A stretch of 64,000 bases of DNA from Mucilaginibacter flavus (lineage in GTDB: Bacteria; Bacteroidota; Bacteroidia; Sphingobacteriales; Sphingobacteriaceae): assembly GCF_030409315.1 (NCBI RefSeq), contig NZ_JAUFPS010000097.1, forward strand, positions 1-64,000, given 5' to 3'. Made by a program: the position numbers and the translations under genes. Under the pieces are notes generated by a model. The model did no database searches. It worked only from the letters and a program-made list of their open reading frames with translations, and was not told where the DNA came from. This document shows positions 8,759 through 17,700 of the stretch, piece after piece. Every line of letters starts with the position of its first letter. Within the stretch, counting starts at the first letter, position 1.

Positions 8759-10261
8759 CTAAGCAAAATAACCATGTAAATACCAGGCCGATTCCGCATC
8801 GGTATAATGGCCCGACCGGAATAGCCAGTAACGCCGTCCTTCATTATCTTCAACCATATAATAATCCCGGTGCAGTCCATTATCAACCCACCATTCCCGT
8901 TCTATCCGTTCCGGGCCATCCGCTTTTTTTATATGGTGAACCATGCCTTTGTAGATAAATAACATTGGCGGGTAGTCGGGCAGCCTAAAAGTAACTTTAA
9001 TCTTTTCGGGGCGGTTAAGTATTAATGACGGGCGTGGTCTGCCGGTGCGCCAGGTAGTTGCGGGTTTATCTTTTATGGATAATGCCGGTTTAATAGATTG
9101 CTCGGGCCAGTAACGCTCCTGGGGCAGATACCGCCGAATATTGCCTGCGCCAAGTTTATTAGCAAGTTTATCTAACAACTCGGTAAGGCCGGCATCTTCA
9201 AGACTGCAACCCTCAGGCGACCATAGTACTTCTTGCTCTGGTTCAACTTCTTCTACTTTTGGCGCTTCCATAGTAAAAAGTTCGATGCCTAAGCCGGGGG
9301 CAATGGTGGCTATTTTTAATTCAAACAGTTTAAAAAGATGCCCGGTATGATGTGTGGCTTTGTTGGTTCCAATATCTGCCTGTATAACCCGGCCATCTAC
9401 CCGGTAGCATTTTAAAACAGCCGTACGGATGCCCATGCCCTCGCTTTGTAAACGTGCGCAAAGGTTTGCCAGTAAAGTTTTAATGGCAATTTCAATAGCG
9501 GTGGCCGTACGGATAGGCTCCAGGCAGGGAAGCCGTTCTGTATAGGGTTCAATGGGGCACAAAAGCTCAAGTGGCTCAAATTCATTGCCTAATGCCTGGT
9601 CAATACGCGTTAATAACTCCTGCCCAAAGCGCCTCCGTAATACAGACCGGGGCATATCTATAAAGTTTTTTATAGTGTAGAAGCCCAGTTTTTGCAGTCG
9701 CTCTAAAATAATAGCATCTAAACGTAAAGCGGCAGGAGGAAGGGAGAGCAACGCGTTTGCCTGCATGCCGGGGGCAATAATTGGTTTTATTTTGCCAAAG
9801 CGTGCTATGGCCCAGGCTGTTCCGGCGGTATCGGCCATGGCACCGCGTACATCATAACCTTTACTTCTTAAGCGGGTAACAATTTCTTTAAGGTAAGCAT
9901 GCTCGCCACCCCATAAATGCACGCAGCCCGATACATCAAGTATAAGGCCATCGGGCATATCGGCAGCCACAAGCGGCGAGTAGCGTATGCACCATTCGCC
10001 AAGCGCTTTAATCAGCTTTGTTGCCTGGCCGGGAGTTTCTTCAATAATCTTTAATCCCGGCACAATAGCCTTCGCATCTGCCGCGGGCATACCCATTGTT
10101 ACGCCTTGTATTTCAACCAGTAAATTGGTGGCGGTTACTACTACACGGTTGTGCACTGGGGTAGTCAGAATAAAAGGTAAGTCCTTTAATTCCGGCTGCC
10201 GTAGTGTTAACCAATCGGTAAGTAAATGCCTAAACCATAAAGAAACAAAGCGCTTATTCAT
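8759..10261 (-). CDS. imuB: ImuB, Y-family polymerase-like mutasome protein
   Basis: The 500-residue product has the Y-family polymerase layout: N-terminal palm/fingers, helix-hairpin-helix region (LQKLGFYTIKNFIDMPRSVLRRRFG) and little finger. The usual catalytic carboxylates are absent: the N-terminal strand reads VSLWFRHLL where active enzymes have an Asp, and LDVSGCVHLWGG replaces the second acidic motif. Loss of these residues is typical of ImuB, which bridges ImuA, DnaE2 and the sliding clamp rather than synthesising DNA. It starts 11 bases after the end of imuA, showing co-transcription. Confidence 0.9.
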   Translation of the reverse strand: MNKRFVSLWFRHLLTDWLTLRQPELKDLPFILTTPVHNRVVVTATNLLVEIQGVTMGMPAADAKAIVPGLKIIEETPGQATKLIKALGEWCIRYSPLVAADMPDGLILDVSGCVHLWGGEHAYLKEIVTRLRSKGYDVRGAMADTAGTAWAIARFGKIKPIIAPGMQANALLSLPPAALRLDAIILERLQKLGFYTIKNFIDMPRSVLRRRFGQELLTRIDQALGNEFEPLELLCPIEPYTERLPCLEPIRTATAIEIAIKTLLANLCARLQSEGMGIRTAVLKCYRVDGRVIQADIGTNKATHHTGHLFKLFELKIATIAPGLGIELFTMEAPKVEEVEPEQEVLWSPEGCSLEDAGLTELLDKLANKLGAGNIRRYLPQERYWPEQSIKPALSIKDKPATTWRTGRPRPSLILNRPEKIKVTFRLPDYPPMLFIYKGMVHHIKKADGPERIEREWWVDNGLHRDYYMVEDNEGRRYWLFRSGHYTDAESAWYLHGYFA

Positions 10262-10272
10262 CTTATATCACA

Positions 10273-11013
10273 TTAGCCTGCCATCCGGTTATTATCCAAT
10301 AAAGTTTCTGTTTGTTGTTCATCTACAGCTACAAAACCATCATCAAGCCATTGTAATTGCCAGCTGCCCGGGTTGCCATTACGTACCCGTAACAAATCCA
10401 CTTGCCAGCACGGAAATCCAACTCCGGGCAATTCATCCTCAACCTGGCTTGGCAGGGGCGATACCTGCCAGCGGGCCACGCAGGTAGTAGTACCCAGCTT
10501 ACGCGGGTCATTGCGCAGTAAAAAGCCGGTAACCTTGCTGCTTTCAACAGCCAACTGTAAACGGCGCGATTGCGCGAAGCTGATTTCTCTTATCTCGGCT
10601 ATTACTGCCGCTACACCTTCGCATTTTAAGCCTTCTTCCATGGCCCATAGGGCGTCTTTTTCCTGTTGTACATCTATAAATATAACCTGGTGGGGCTGTA
10701 CATTAAAGCCAATTAATGCCGGCGGAAAAAGCTTTCTTGAGGTGCTTATCCAAAGACATACACTGCCATGTTGCATTAAGCTGGCCAAAATACCAGCCAG
10801 CAGCCCCGCGGTTGCTGCCGATTGCTCTGGCGCCGGGCAAAGCATTTCATGGATGGTGCCGGTTGGAAAAACCCCATTAGGAAAAGCGTTTTCTAAGGGG
10901 CCAAGGCCGATACCTTTAGCCTTGCCCGCCGCCGGCGCGCTAAAGCCCTGCCATAGCAAAATATCCTTTTGCAGCCGGCTTATAATATCATTCTTGCTTG
11001 GGGACATGATCAC
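10273..11013 (-). CDS. imuA: ImuA, RecA-like mutasome protein
   Basis: The 246-residue product is a RecA/SulA-like ATPase-fold protein: LGPLENAFPNGVFPTGTIHEML near the N-terminus, then a central beta strand CLWISTSRKLFPPALIGF. It is the first gene of imuA-imuB-dnaE2. ImuA proteins interact with RecA and ImuB in mutagenic lesion bypass. A perfect inverted repeat lies in its promoter (see 11028-11053), suggesting damage-linked repression. Confidence 0.85.
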   Translation of the reverse strand: MIMSPSKNDIISRLQKDILLWQGFSAPAAGKAKGIGLGPLENAFPNGVFPTGTIHEMLCPAPEQSAATAGLLAGILASLMQHGSVCLWISTSRKLFPPALIGFNVQPHQVIFIDVQQEKDALWAMEEGLKCEGVAAVIAEIREISFAQSRRLQLAVESSKVTGFLLRNDPRKLGTTTCVARWQVSPLPSQVEDELPGVGFPCWQVDLLRVRNGNPGSWQLQWLDDGFVAVDEQQTETLLDNNRMAG

Positions 11014-11027
11014 TGATTTTTGAAGTG

Positions 11028-11053
11028 TAAAGTTATGCTAATATTTTTAGCAT
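11028..11053 (-). promoter_or_regulatory. imuA promoter with candidate damage-response operator
   Basis: On the minus strand a -7-like box TAACTTTA (11035-11028) lies about 15 bases before the imuA start. Overlapping it by one base is a perfect palindrome with 7-bp arms ATGCTAA and TTAGCAT around 5 bases (11035-11053). A palindrome placed between -33 and -7 is a classic repressor position. A LexA-like repressor is inferred from the mutasome context, not from a recognised motif. Confidence 0.5.
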
Positions 11054-11096
11054 TTTATGTAAAAACTTACAAAATAATTTACACCTTTGTTTTATC

Positions 11097-11369
11097 ATGA
11101 TTAACAATACCTATCTGATCAAAGAAGCAAAGGCCTGGATTAAACGCAGAAACGGGCCTGATGAAGTAGTGCGGGTAATTCCCGATTTAAAGACTAATGA
11201 AGCTGTATTGAGTTATGAGCTGTACATCGCTTATGAAAATGATCCCGATTACCTTGGGCGCATTTTATTTGATGCAAAAGGTTACTGGATTTACGATGGA
11301 GAAGTGCTAACCATTGCCGAGCAGGAGCAACTGGCCCGGTTTATTATCAATTATGTTGAAACGTATTGA
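11097..11369 (+). CDS. Small hypothetical protein
   Basis: A 90-residue acidic product with no recognised family. It has no signal peptide or membrane segment, and it ends with a helix-like stretch (EQEQLARFIINYVE). It is divergent from imuA across an 83-base gap that carries the imuA palindrome, so it might share that control. A convergent-type hairpin follows the gene. Its good codon structure and position support it being real. Confidence 0.6.
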   Translation: MINNTYLIKEAKAWIKRRNGPDEVVRVIPDLKTNEAVLSYELYIAYENDPDYLGRILFDAKGYWIYDGEVLTIAEQEQLARFIINYVETY

Positions 11370-11488
11370 GTAAATTGAAGCTAAAAGCAGAATGCACAAA
11401 GCGTAAAGCTAATGTTTTGTTTATCAGTGTGGTATTTATATGATTTGTGGAATTAATTATTAGATTCTACGTAAATAATCCACAAAAA

Positions 11489-11514
11489 AAGCCTTCAATA
11501 TAATTTGAAGGCTT
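11489..11514. terminator. Bidirectional hairpin terminator
   Basis: Arms AAGCCTTCAA and TTGAAGGCTT with a 6-base loop, preceded by seven A residues, so the minus strand has the stronger T run. It sits between the small hypothetical gene and the convergent aminotransferase gene. Confidence 0.7.
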
Positions 11515-11536
11515 ATATAATATAAATTGGAAGTTT

Positions 11537-12763
11537 TTATTTGCCAATTGCAAGATGCTCACTGCTAACTGTGCGGCCGGGATAAACTTTTAAGGCTTCA
11601 TCCAAGCAAACCATGGCGGCTTTCAAATCGTCATTGTTAAGTACGTAAGCCATGCGTACCTCATTATAACCTGCACCTGGTGTGCTGTAAAAACCGGTTG
11701 CAGGGGCCATCATCACGGTTTGGTTGTTATGGGTAAAGCTTTCCAGCATCCACTGGCAAAACTTATCGGCATTATCAATAGGTAGTTGTGCTACCACATA
11801 AAAGGCACCACCCGGGTTAGGGCAATAAACGCCGTCGATATTATTTAAAGCGTTTACCAATGTATCCCTGCGACTGGTGTATTCTTTATTTACAGCTTCA
11901 AAATATTTATCCGGTGTATCAACAGCGGCCTCTCCCGCAATTTGTTCAACCATGCCTGCGCTTAAACGGGCCTGGGCAAACTTCAACGCGGCCGAGATCA
12001 ATTGCTTATTTTTGGTGATCATGCAGCCTAAGCGGGCACCGCAGGCGCTGTAACGTTTACTTACAGTATCCATCACTACTACATTATCATCCAATCCATC
12101 CAGGTGCATTGGTGAAATAAAGCTGCGGCCATCATAGCAAAACTCACGATAAGCTTCGTCCGAGAAAATGTACAGGTCGTATTTTAAAGCCAGTACCTTT
12201 AACGCGTCTAATTCTTCCTGCGAGTACAGGTAACCTGTTGGGTTATTGGGATTACAAATAATGATAGCCTTGGTTTTATCAGTGATCAGCTTTTCAAATT
12301 CACTGATAGGGGGCAAGGCAAACCCGTTATCTATGTACGATAATATAGGTTTTACCACAATATCGCTCTGGCTGGCAAAGCCGTTATAATTGGCATAAAA
12401 CGGTTCGGGAATAATTACCTCATCGCCGGCATCAAGGGTGGCCATCATGGCTATGTTGATCGCTTCTGAACCGCCTGTAGTTACAATAATATTATCCGGA
12501 GTAATATTATAGCCCAGTTTGTTATAGTATTCTGTAAGCTTTTTACGATAGCTTAAAGTACCCTCGGATGGGGTGTAGGCCCAAACTTTAAAATCAATAT
12601 TTTTAATGGCATTCAGCATGCCTTCGGGCGTTTCAATATCCGGCTGACCGATGTTTAAATGGTAAACTTTTTTGCCATCAAGCTTAGCCTTATCAGCATA
12701 AGGCGTTAATTTACGAATAGGAGATGCGGGCATGCGCTGCCCTTTTTGAGATATTTTTGGCAT
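11537..12763 (-). CDS. Class I/II pyridoxal-phosphate aminotransferase
   Basis: The product is a fold-type I aminotransferase of about 408 residues. It has the N-terminal GQPDIETPEGM motif, the cofactor motif NPNNPTGYLYS, DEAYREFCYDG and the Schiff-base lysine in DTVSKRYSACGARLGC. This is the aspartate/aromatic aminotransferase subgroup common in Bacteroidota. An upstream in-frame ATG would add 13 residues (MAHINSIFLLILH), but MPKISQKGQRMPAS at 12763 fits the family start. Its substrate could be aspartate, aromatic or branched amino acids. The last codons run into a word-like repeat (GCCAATTGCAAGATGCTCAC). Confidence 0.88.
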   Translation of the reverse strand: MPKISQKGQRMPASPIRKLTPYADKAKLDGKKVYHLNIGQPDIETPEGMLNAIKNIDFKVWAYTPSEGTLSYRKKLTEYYNKLGYNITPDNIIVTTGGSEAINIAMMATLDAGDEVIIPEPFYANYNGFASQSDIVVKPILSYIDNGFALPPISEFEKLITDKTKAIIICNPNNPTGYLYSQEELDALKVLALKYDLYIFSDEAYREFCYDGRSFISPMHLDGLDDNVVVMDTVSKRYSACGARLGCMITKNKQLISAALKFAQARLSAGMVEQIAGEAAVDTPDKYFEAVNKEYTSRRDTLVNALNNIDGVYCPNPGGAFYVVAQLPIDNADKFCQWMLESFTHNNQTVMMAPATGFYSTPGAGYNEVRMAYVLNNDDLKAAMVCLDEALKVYPGRTVSSEHLAIGK

Positions 12764-12819
12764 ATGCAAAATTAGTAAAAAGATACTATTGATGTGTGCC
12801 ATATGCCTGTAAACAAAAA

Positions 12820-12838
12820 AAGACCCGATGAGGGTCTT
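12820..12838 (-). terminator. Terminator downstream of the DUF1573 gene
   Basis: Arms AAGACCC and GGGTCTT with a 5-base loop. On the minus strand the hairpin is followed by TTTTTT, placing it at the end of the DUF1573 transcript. Confidence 0.7.
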
Positions 12839-12898
12839 CCTTTATTTATTTTGTTCACTTTTTTTTCAAAAGTGAATTTTGGCTAATTACAGCTTTTT

Positions 12899-13297
12899 TT
12901 ACTTGCTTGATGCGGGTTTAGCTATAACCTCGCCAATAATATTCAAATATTTTTCGGGCGTTACAGCGTTTGATTTAACAACAATAGTTTTGTTAAAAGC
13001 CGATGCAACAGCCGCGTTATAGGTAATTTTTATGGTGCCTTTATCGCCGCTTTTTACCGGTGTTTTGGTATAATCGGCAATGGTACAGCCGCATGTTGGC
13101 CTTACTTCTGTTAATATAAGTGGCTCTTTACCAATGTTTGTAAATTCAAAAACGGTGGTAACGGGGGTACCTTGTGGTACTTTACCAAAGTCGTGTTTTT
13201 CCTCGTTAAATTTAAACTCAGCCTTTTGGTTATCTTGTGCCGATGCAGTAAAGGCAAAGCCTAATATAACTGCGCAAATCATTAGTATCTTTTTCAT
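12899..13297 (-). CDS. Secreted DUF1573 protein
   Basis: The 132-residue product has a signal peptide (residues 1-20, ending in FTASAQ) and one DUF1573 Ig-like domain. The domain has the family signature HDFGKVPQGTPVTTVFEFTN followed by PTCGCTIADY. The family is abundant in Bacteroidota and its biochemical role is unknown. The gene stands alone, with its own terminator. Confidence 0.85.
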   Translation of the reverse strand: MKKILMICAVILGFAFTASAQDNQKAEFKFNEEKHDFGKVPQGTPVTTVFEFTNIGKEPLILTEVRPTCGCTIADYTKTPVKSGDKGTIKITYNAAVASAFNKTIVVKSNAVTPEKYLNIIGEVIAKPASSK

Positions 13298-13433
13298 ATG
13301 CTATATTTGATTAACACAAATATAAAAGGTTTAATGTAATATCAAAACTATTGTCAAAACTCCATGTTTTAATTGTTACTATTCCAATAACAAAATAGAA
13401 TTTTATACTTTTACCGTCTAAACAGAATTATAT

Positions 13434-15866
13434 ATGCCTGAAACTACAATGCGTGCTACCAGCAAATTTGATACGGCTGAGCTAAGTTTTGATGATTTCA
13501 AAAAGATTGTGATTGATGATTACCGTATTGGCTATGAAAGCAGGCAGGCCAGTATTATAGGTAGAAAAGAAGTGTTAACGGGCAAGGCCAAATTTGGCAT
13601 TTTTGGCGACGGTAAAGAAGTTGCCCAACTGGCTATGGCTAAGGCTTTTCGCGCGGGTGATTGGCGTGCCGGTTACTACCGCGATCAAACCTTTATGTTT
13701 GCTACAGGCATGAGCAACCTGAAGGAATTTTTCGCGCAGTTATATGCCAACCCCGATGTGGAAAAAGACCCTTCATCGGCTGGCCGGCAAATGAATTGTC
13801 ACTATGCTACACGCTTTGTTAATGCCGATGGCAGCTGGGTAAACCAGGCCGAAACGATGAACTGTTCGTCAGATATTTCGACCACGGGTGGTCATATGCC
13901 GCGCTTATTGGGCCTGGCTTACGCGTCAAAACTATACCGTCAGAATAAAGAATTAGAATATCTTAAACAATTTTCTGTTAATGGAAATGAGGTTGCCTTT
14001 GGTAGCATTGGCAATGGTGCCACATCCGAAGGTTTATTTTTTGAAGTATTTAACGCTGCCGGGGTATTACAGGTGCCAATGGCTATTTCTATATGGGACG
14101 ATGCTTATGCCATCTCGGTACCGGCTAAGTTGCAAACTACCAAAGAGGATATCTCTGAAATACTGAAAGGCTTTCAGCGCGAAAACGGTTCAAACGGCTT
14201 TGAGATTTTTAAAGTTAAAGGCTGGGATTATATCGCTTTATGCGAAACTTACGCAAAAGCTATAGCGGTATGCCGTGAAGAGCATGTGCCTGTACTGATC
14301 CACGTTATTGAAATGACGCAGCCACAGGGGCATTCAACCTCCGGTTCGCACGAGCGTTACAAATCAAAAGATCGTTTAACCTGGGAGGATGAGCACGATT
14401 GCTTGCTTAAAATGCGCCAGTGGATGATATCATCGGCTATTGCTACCGAAGAGGAACTCACCGAGTTAGAAAATGAGGCCAGGAAATATGTACGTGATTG
14501 CCAGCGCGAAGCCGCTGCCGAACTGGTAACTATAGTAAATGCCGAATTGGAAGAAACGGCCACCATGATTGAGCAGTTTGCCGAAACCGTTTCTGTAAAA
14601 GATAAACTTATTGAAATAGCGACAGAACTGCGCAAAAGCTATGATGCAGGGCGTAAAGAAATTGTATCTGCAGTGAGGAAAACATTGTGGGCAACGGTAA
14701 AAGAGGATTCGACAGAAAGGCAAATGCTTGCCAACCTGCTTAAGGTTGAAAAGGACAAAGCCAACGTAAGGTATAACTCAAAATTATTTTCGGATACGCC
14801 ACAATCACCTCTTTATGTGCCTGTTGTGCCGGTTAGTTATAGTGATGACGCACGTTCTATCAATGGTAGTGAAGTGCTAAACGCTTGCTTTGATGCCAAT
14901 TTTGCCCGTGATAAAACCATTGTTGCCTTTGGCGAAGATTTGGGTGCCATAGGCGATGTAAACCAGGGATTTGCCGGCTTACAAGCCAAATATGGCGACA
15001 TCAGGATTACCGACAGTGGCATCAGGGAAAGCGCCATTATAGGGCAGGGTATGGGCCTTGCAATGCGTGGGTTAAGACCTATAGCCGAGATCCAGTACCT
15101 TGATTACCTCATTTATGCCATGACCGTGATCAGCGATGACATTGGCAGTTTAAGCTACCGTACATTTGGCGGTCAAAAAGCACCTGTAATTATCCGTACC
15201 CGCGGACATAGGTTAGAAGGCATCTGGCACTCAGGATCACCATTGGGTATGATATTAGGATCGATGCGTGGCTTTCACATTTGCGTACCCCGCAACATGA
15301 CCCAGGCCGCCGGTTTATATAATACCCTGCTGCGCGGCGATGAACCGGCATTGGTTATTGAAAGCCTTAACGGCTATCGCCTTAAAGAAAAGTTGCCTTC
15401 AAACGTAGGGGAGTTTACCATACCATTAGGCAAAGCCGAGATCATGACCGAAGGCTCTGATATTACAGTGGTATCCTATGGTTCAACCTTGCGTATTGTT
15501 CTTGAGGCTGCCGAAGAACTTAAAAATATGGGTATCAACGTAGAGGTTATTGACCCTCAAACTTTATATCCTTTTGATAAAGAACATGTTTGCAGTACTT
15601 CATTAAAGAAAACTAATAAGTTATTGGTAATTGATGAAGACGTACCAGGCGGTGCATCTGCCTACATTATTCAGCAAATTTTAGAGGAGCAAAAAGGCTA
15701 CTATTCATTAGACGCCCAGCCACGTACGCTAACCGCAAAAGAGCACCGCCCACCTTACGGATCGGACGGGGATTACTTTAGCAAACCATCTTTTGATGAT
15801 GTTGTTGAAGCGGTTTACGCTATTATGAGTGAAGCTAATCCTGCTAAGTTTCCTGCAATTTATTAG
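13434..15866 (+). CDS. Fused alpha/beta E1 subunit of a 2-oxoacid dehydrogenase complex
   Basis: The 810-residue product joins both thiamine-diphosphate E1 subunits. Residues about 1-390 are the alpha part, with the cofactor-binding motif GSIGNGATSEGLFFEVFN followed by DDAYAIS. Residues about 460-805 are the beta part (IVAFGEDLGAIGDVNQGFAGL, LIIRTRGHRLEGIWHSGSP-type strand, DEDVPGGASAYI). Fused E1 proteins of this kind occur in Bacteroidota and act on branched-chain 2-oxoacids or pyruvate, passing acyl groups to E2 lipoyl domains. No E2 or E3 gene is adjacent, so the substrate is not fixed by context. Confidence 0.87.
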   Translation: MPETTMRATSKFDTAELSFDDFKKIVIDDYRIGYESRQASIIGRKEVLTGKAKFGIFGDGKEVAQLAMAKAFRAGDWRAGYYRDQTFMFATGMSNLKEFFAQLYANPDVEKDPSSAGRQMNCHYATRFVNADGSWVNQAETMNCSSDISTTGGHMPRLLGLAYASKLYRQNKELEYLKQFSVNGNEVAFGSIGNGATSEGLFFEVFNAAGVLQVPMAISIWDDAYAISVPAKLQTTKEDISEILKGFQRENGSNGFEIFKVKGWDYIALCETYAKAIAVCREEHVPVLIHVIEMTQPQGHSTSGSHERYKSKDRLTWEDEHDCLLKMRQWMISSAIATEEELTELENEARKYVRDCQREAAAELVTIVNAELEETATMIEQFAETVSVKDKLIEIATELRKSYDAGRKEIVSAVRKTLWATVKEDSTERQMLANLLKVEKDKANVRYNSKLFSDTPQSPLYVPVVPVSYSDDARSINGSEVLNACFDANFARDKTIVAFGEDLGAIGDVNQGFAGLQAKYGDIRITDSGIRESAIIGQGMGLAMRGLRPIAEIQYLDYLIYAMTVISDDIGSLSYRTFGGQKAPVIIRTRGHRLEGIWHSGSPLGMILGSMRGFHICVPRNMTQAAGLYNTLLRGDEPALVIESLNGYRLKEKLPSNVGEFTIPLGKAEIMTEGSDITVVSYGSTLRIVLEAAEELKNMGINVEVIDPQTLYPFDKEHVCSTSLKKTNKLLVIDEDVPGGASAYIIQQILEEQKGYYSLDAQPRTLTAKEHRPPYGSDGDYFSKPSFDDVVEAVYAIMSEANPAKFPAIY

Positions 15867-15871
15867 TATCA

Positions 15872-16041
15872 AGTAGTAAGTATCAAGTAGTAAGACAGCT
15901 ACACTGGGCTGAGAAAAAATCTTACTACTTGATACTTCTTTTGAGTTTGCTACAGTAGTTATCTTGATTACAGCATCCTTAAAACTTGATATTTTTTCTT
16001 TGATCTGGTTGCAGCTGTCTTACTACTTGATACTTACTACT
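15872..16041. repeat. Word-like repeats forming a 29-bp inverted repeat
   Basis: The unit TATCAAGTAGTAAG occurs twice in tandem (15867-15880, 15881-15894). Its reverse complement occurs at 15921-15934 and 16019-16032. The outer copies form perfect 29-bp inverted arms (15872-15900 and 16013-16041), both including the extension ACAGCT. The segment fills the whole gap between the E1 and nitroreductase genes. Confidence 0.85.
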
Positions 16042-16054
16042 AAATACTAATTCT

Positions 16055-16636
16055 ATGGATTCTACTACTTTCGCTACCATATCAAACATTATACAAACGC
16101 GTCGTACCATTAAACCCAATATGATGAACGGGCAAAAAGCGCCTAACAGTCATATAGCTGCTTTGCTTGAGCTTGCCGATTGGGCGCCTACGCATGGCTT
16201 TACAGAACCATGGCGCTTTGTAGTTTATGAAAACCCTGCCGAGTTTTGCCAGCAGCATGCCGATCTGTATAAGCAAAACACCAGCGCCGATGATTTTAAC
16301 AATACTGTTTACAGTAACTTACAACACCAGGGCGATAAAGCATCGCACGTGGTCATTGCTATTATGCAGCGAGGCGATCTTCCTAAAATACCTGCCTTTG
16401 AAGAAATAGCCGCGGTTTCAACAGCTGTACAAAATATATTATTAGGTGCTACCGCCTTAAATATGGCCTCGTTCTGGAGTACAGGTGGCGCTATTTTAAA
16501 GCCGGGCATGAAAGAGTTTTTACAACTTCGCGAAGAAGACCAGGTAATGGGTGTACTATACCTTGGTTATGCAGATCAGCATCCCGAAGGGAAAAGAACA
16601 ATTCCCCTCGAAACAAAAATTAAATGGGTTAAGTAA
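16055..16636 (+). CDS. Nitroreductase-family protein (YdjA-like)
   Basis: The 193-residue product has the short nitroreductase fold: IIQTRRTIKPNMM near the N-terminus, LELADWAPTHGFTEPWRF for flavin contact, and a C-terminal VMGVLYLGY strand. It is expected to bind FMN as a dimer and reduce quinones or nitro compounds with NAD(P)H. The length fits the YdjA subgroup. It stands alone between repeat-rich spacers. Confidence 0.85.
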   Translation: MDSTTFATISNIIQTRRTIKPNMMNGQKAPNSHIAALLELADWAPTHGFTEPWRFVVYENPAEFCQQHADLYKQNTSADDFNNTVYSNLQHQGDKASHVVIAIMQRGDLPKIPAFEEIAAVSTAVQNILLGATALNMASFWSTGGAILKPGMKEFLQLREEDQVMGVLYLGYADQHPEGKRTIPLETKIKWVK

Positions 16637-16734
16637 TTTAACCCAAACCTTTTCTTTCCTCATAACGTATACGTCAGTATTAATTACTTTACTTGTAATA
16701 AATTATCATTTTAGTAAAAAATTAATTAAAATGA

Positions 16735-16764
16735 TTGTTTTTTTAATAAAGAATTATACTTTTG
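16735..16764 (+). promoter_or_regulatory. Promoter of the YkuD_2 protein gene
   Basis: TTG at 16735-16737, 19 bases, then TACTTTTG at 16757-16764, matching the Bacteroidota TTG-N19-TAnnTTTG promoter form. The mRNA leader before the start codon would be about 85 bases. Confidence 0.6.
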
Positions 16765-16856
16765 TAATTGCCCGGTTCCTAATGCCAGGTAATTCCTAAA
16801 TACCAAGCCTGTTACTGATTTTTATTAATTGATTAAAAATTAACTCAAAACAAAGT

Positions 16857-17642
16857 ATGAGGAAATATTTTTGGTGTGTAACATTGTTGATCTTTTTTTT
16901 ATCAGCAACTATACTAAGCTGGAGATCACCGGGTGTTAACAAATCAAATGGAGGGGTAAATTCAACCCTATCTGCTAAGGAACTATTTAACCAATACGTT
17001 AACAGTTTATACCAGGCTGCCGATTTACAAGGATCGGGTTTAGCTTTTGATGTATTTGAAAAAGCATTTACAGGCTACACCAATTTAAAGCTTAACCATC
17101 AACTACCACAAAACAGTGCTATTCTTACTGTTATTGATTATAACAAATCAAGCGCCGAAAAACGCATGTGGATCATCAACTTATTCAGCAAACAATTACT
17201 CCTAAACACCTGGGTAGCGCATGGCCAGGGGAGTGGAATGGAAATGGCAGACAAATTTTCTGACCGCAACGATTCGCACCAAAGCAGCCTTGGTTTTTAC
17301 CTTACCGATGATGTGTACATGGGCAAACACGGCCGTTCATTACGTTTGGATGGTTTAGATGAAGGCTTTAACATCAGCGCCCGTATGCGCAGCATTGTTG
17401 TGCATGCTGCAAACTATGTTGGTCAGCGGGCCATAAATCAGCAGGGCCACGTCGGTCGTAGTTTTGGATGCCCGGCAGTGGCTCCCGAGGTTGCCGATTT
17501 TGTAATTAACACCATTCAGGGTAAATCGGTTATCTTTATTAATGGTAACGATGAACGCTATAACTCAAAATACCTTGACGAAACCGCACCGTTAAATATG
17601 ATAGCTGCCGACTCTACCTCATTTGATATCGCTAAATTGTAA
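16857..17642 (+). CDS. Exported murein L,D-transpeptidase-like protein (YkuD_2 type)
   Basis: The 261-residue product has an N-terminal membrane/signal segment (residues about 5-22). Its catalytic domain matches the YkuD_2 family: GFYLTDDVYMGKHGRSLRL, IVVHAANYVG with the conserved His, and GRSFGCPAVAP with the active Cys. These proteins are predicted to modify or attach to peptidoglycan in the periplasm. A second, unrelated-subfamily L,D-transpeptidase lies convergent just downstream, sharing the terminator region. Confidence 0.85.
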   Translation: MRKYFWCVTLLIFFLSATILSWRSPGVNKSNGGVNSTLSAKELFNQYVNSLYQAADLQGSGLAFDVFEKAFTGYTNLKLNHQLPQNSAILTVIDYNKSSAEKRMWIINLFSKQLLLNTWVAHGQGSGMEMADKFSDRNDSHQSSLGFYLTDDVYMGKHGRSLRLDGLDEGFNISARMRSIVVHAANYVGQRAINQQGHVGRSFGCPAVAPEVADFVINTIQGKSVIFINGNDERYNSKYLDETAPLNMIAADSTSFDIAKL

Positions 17643-17670
17643 GTAAACACTTATCCAATTATAAACCTTG

Positions 17671-17700
17671 ATGCCTGGCTTTTTAAAGCCGGGCATTTTT
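17671..17700 (+). terminator. Terminator between two convergent L,D-transpeptidase genes
   Basis: Stem ATGCCTGGCTTT and AAAGCCGGGCAT (one mismatch-type pair) followed by TTTTT. It touches the stop codon of the convergent gene. Confidence 0.8.

Noticed and set aside
15867..16041. Possible CRISPR array
   Set aside because: Units are tandem or inverted without regular unique spacers, and no cas genes are present.
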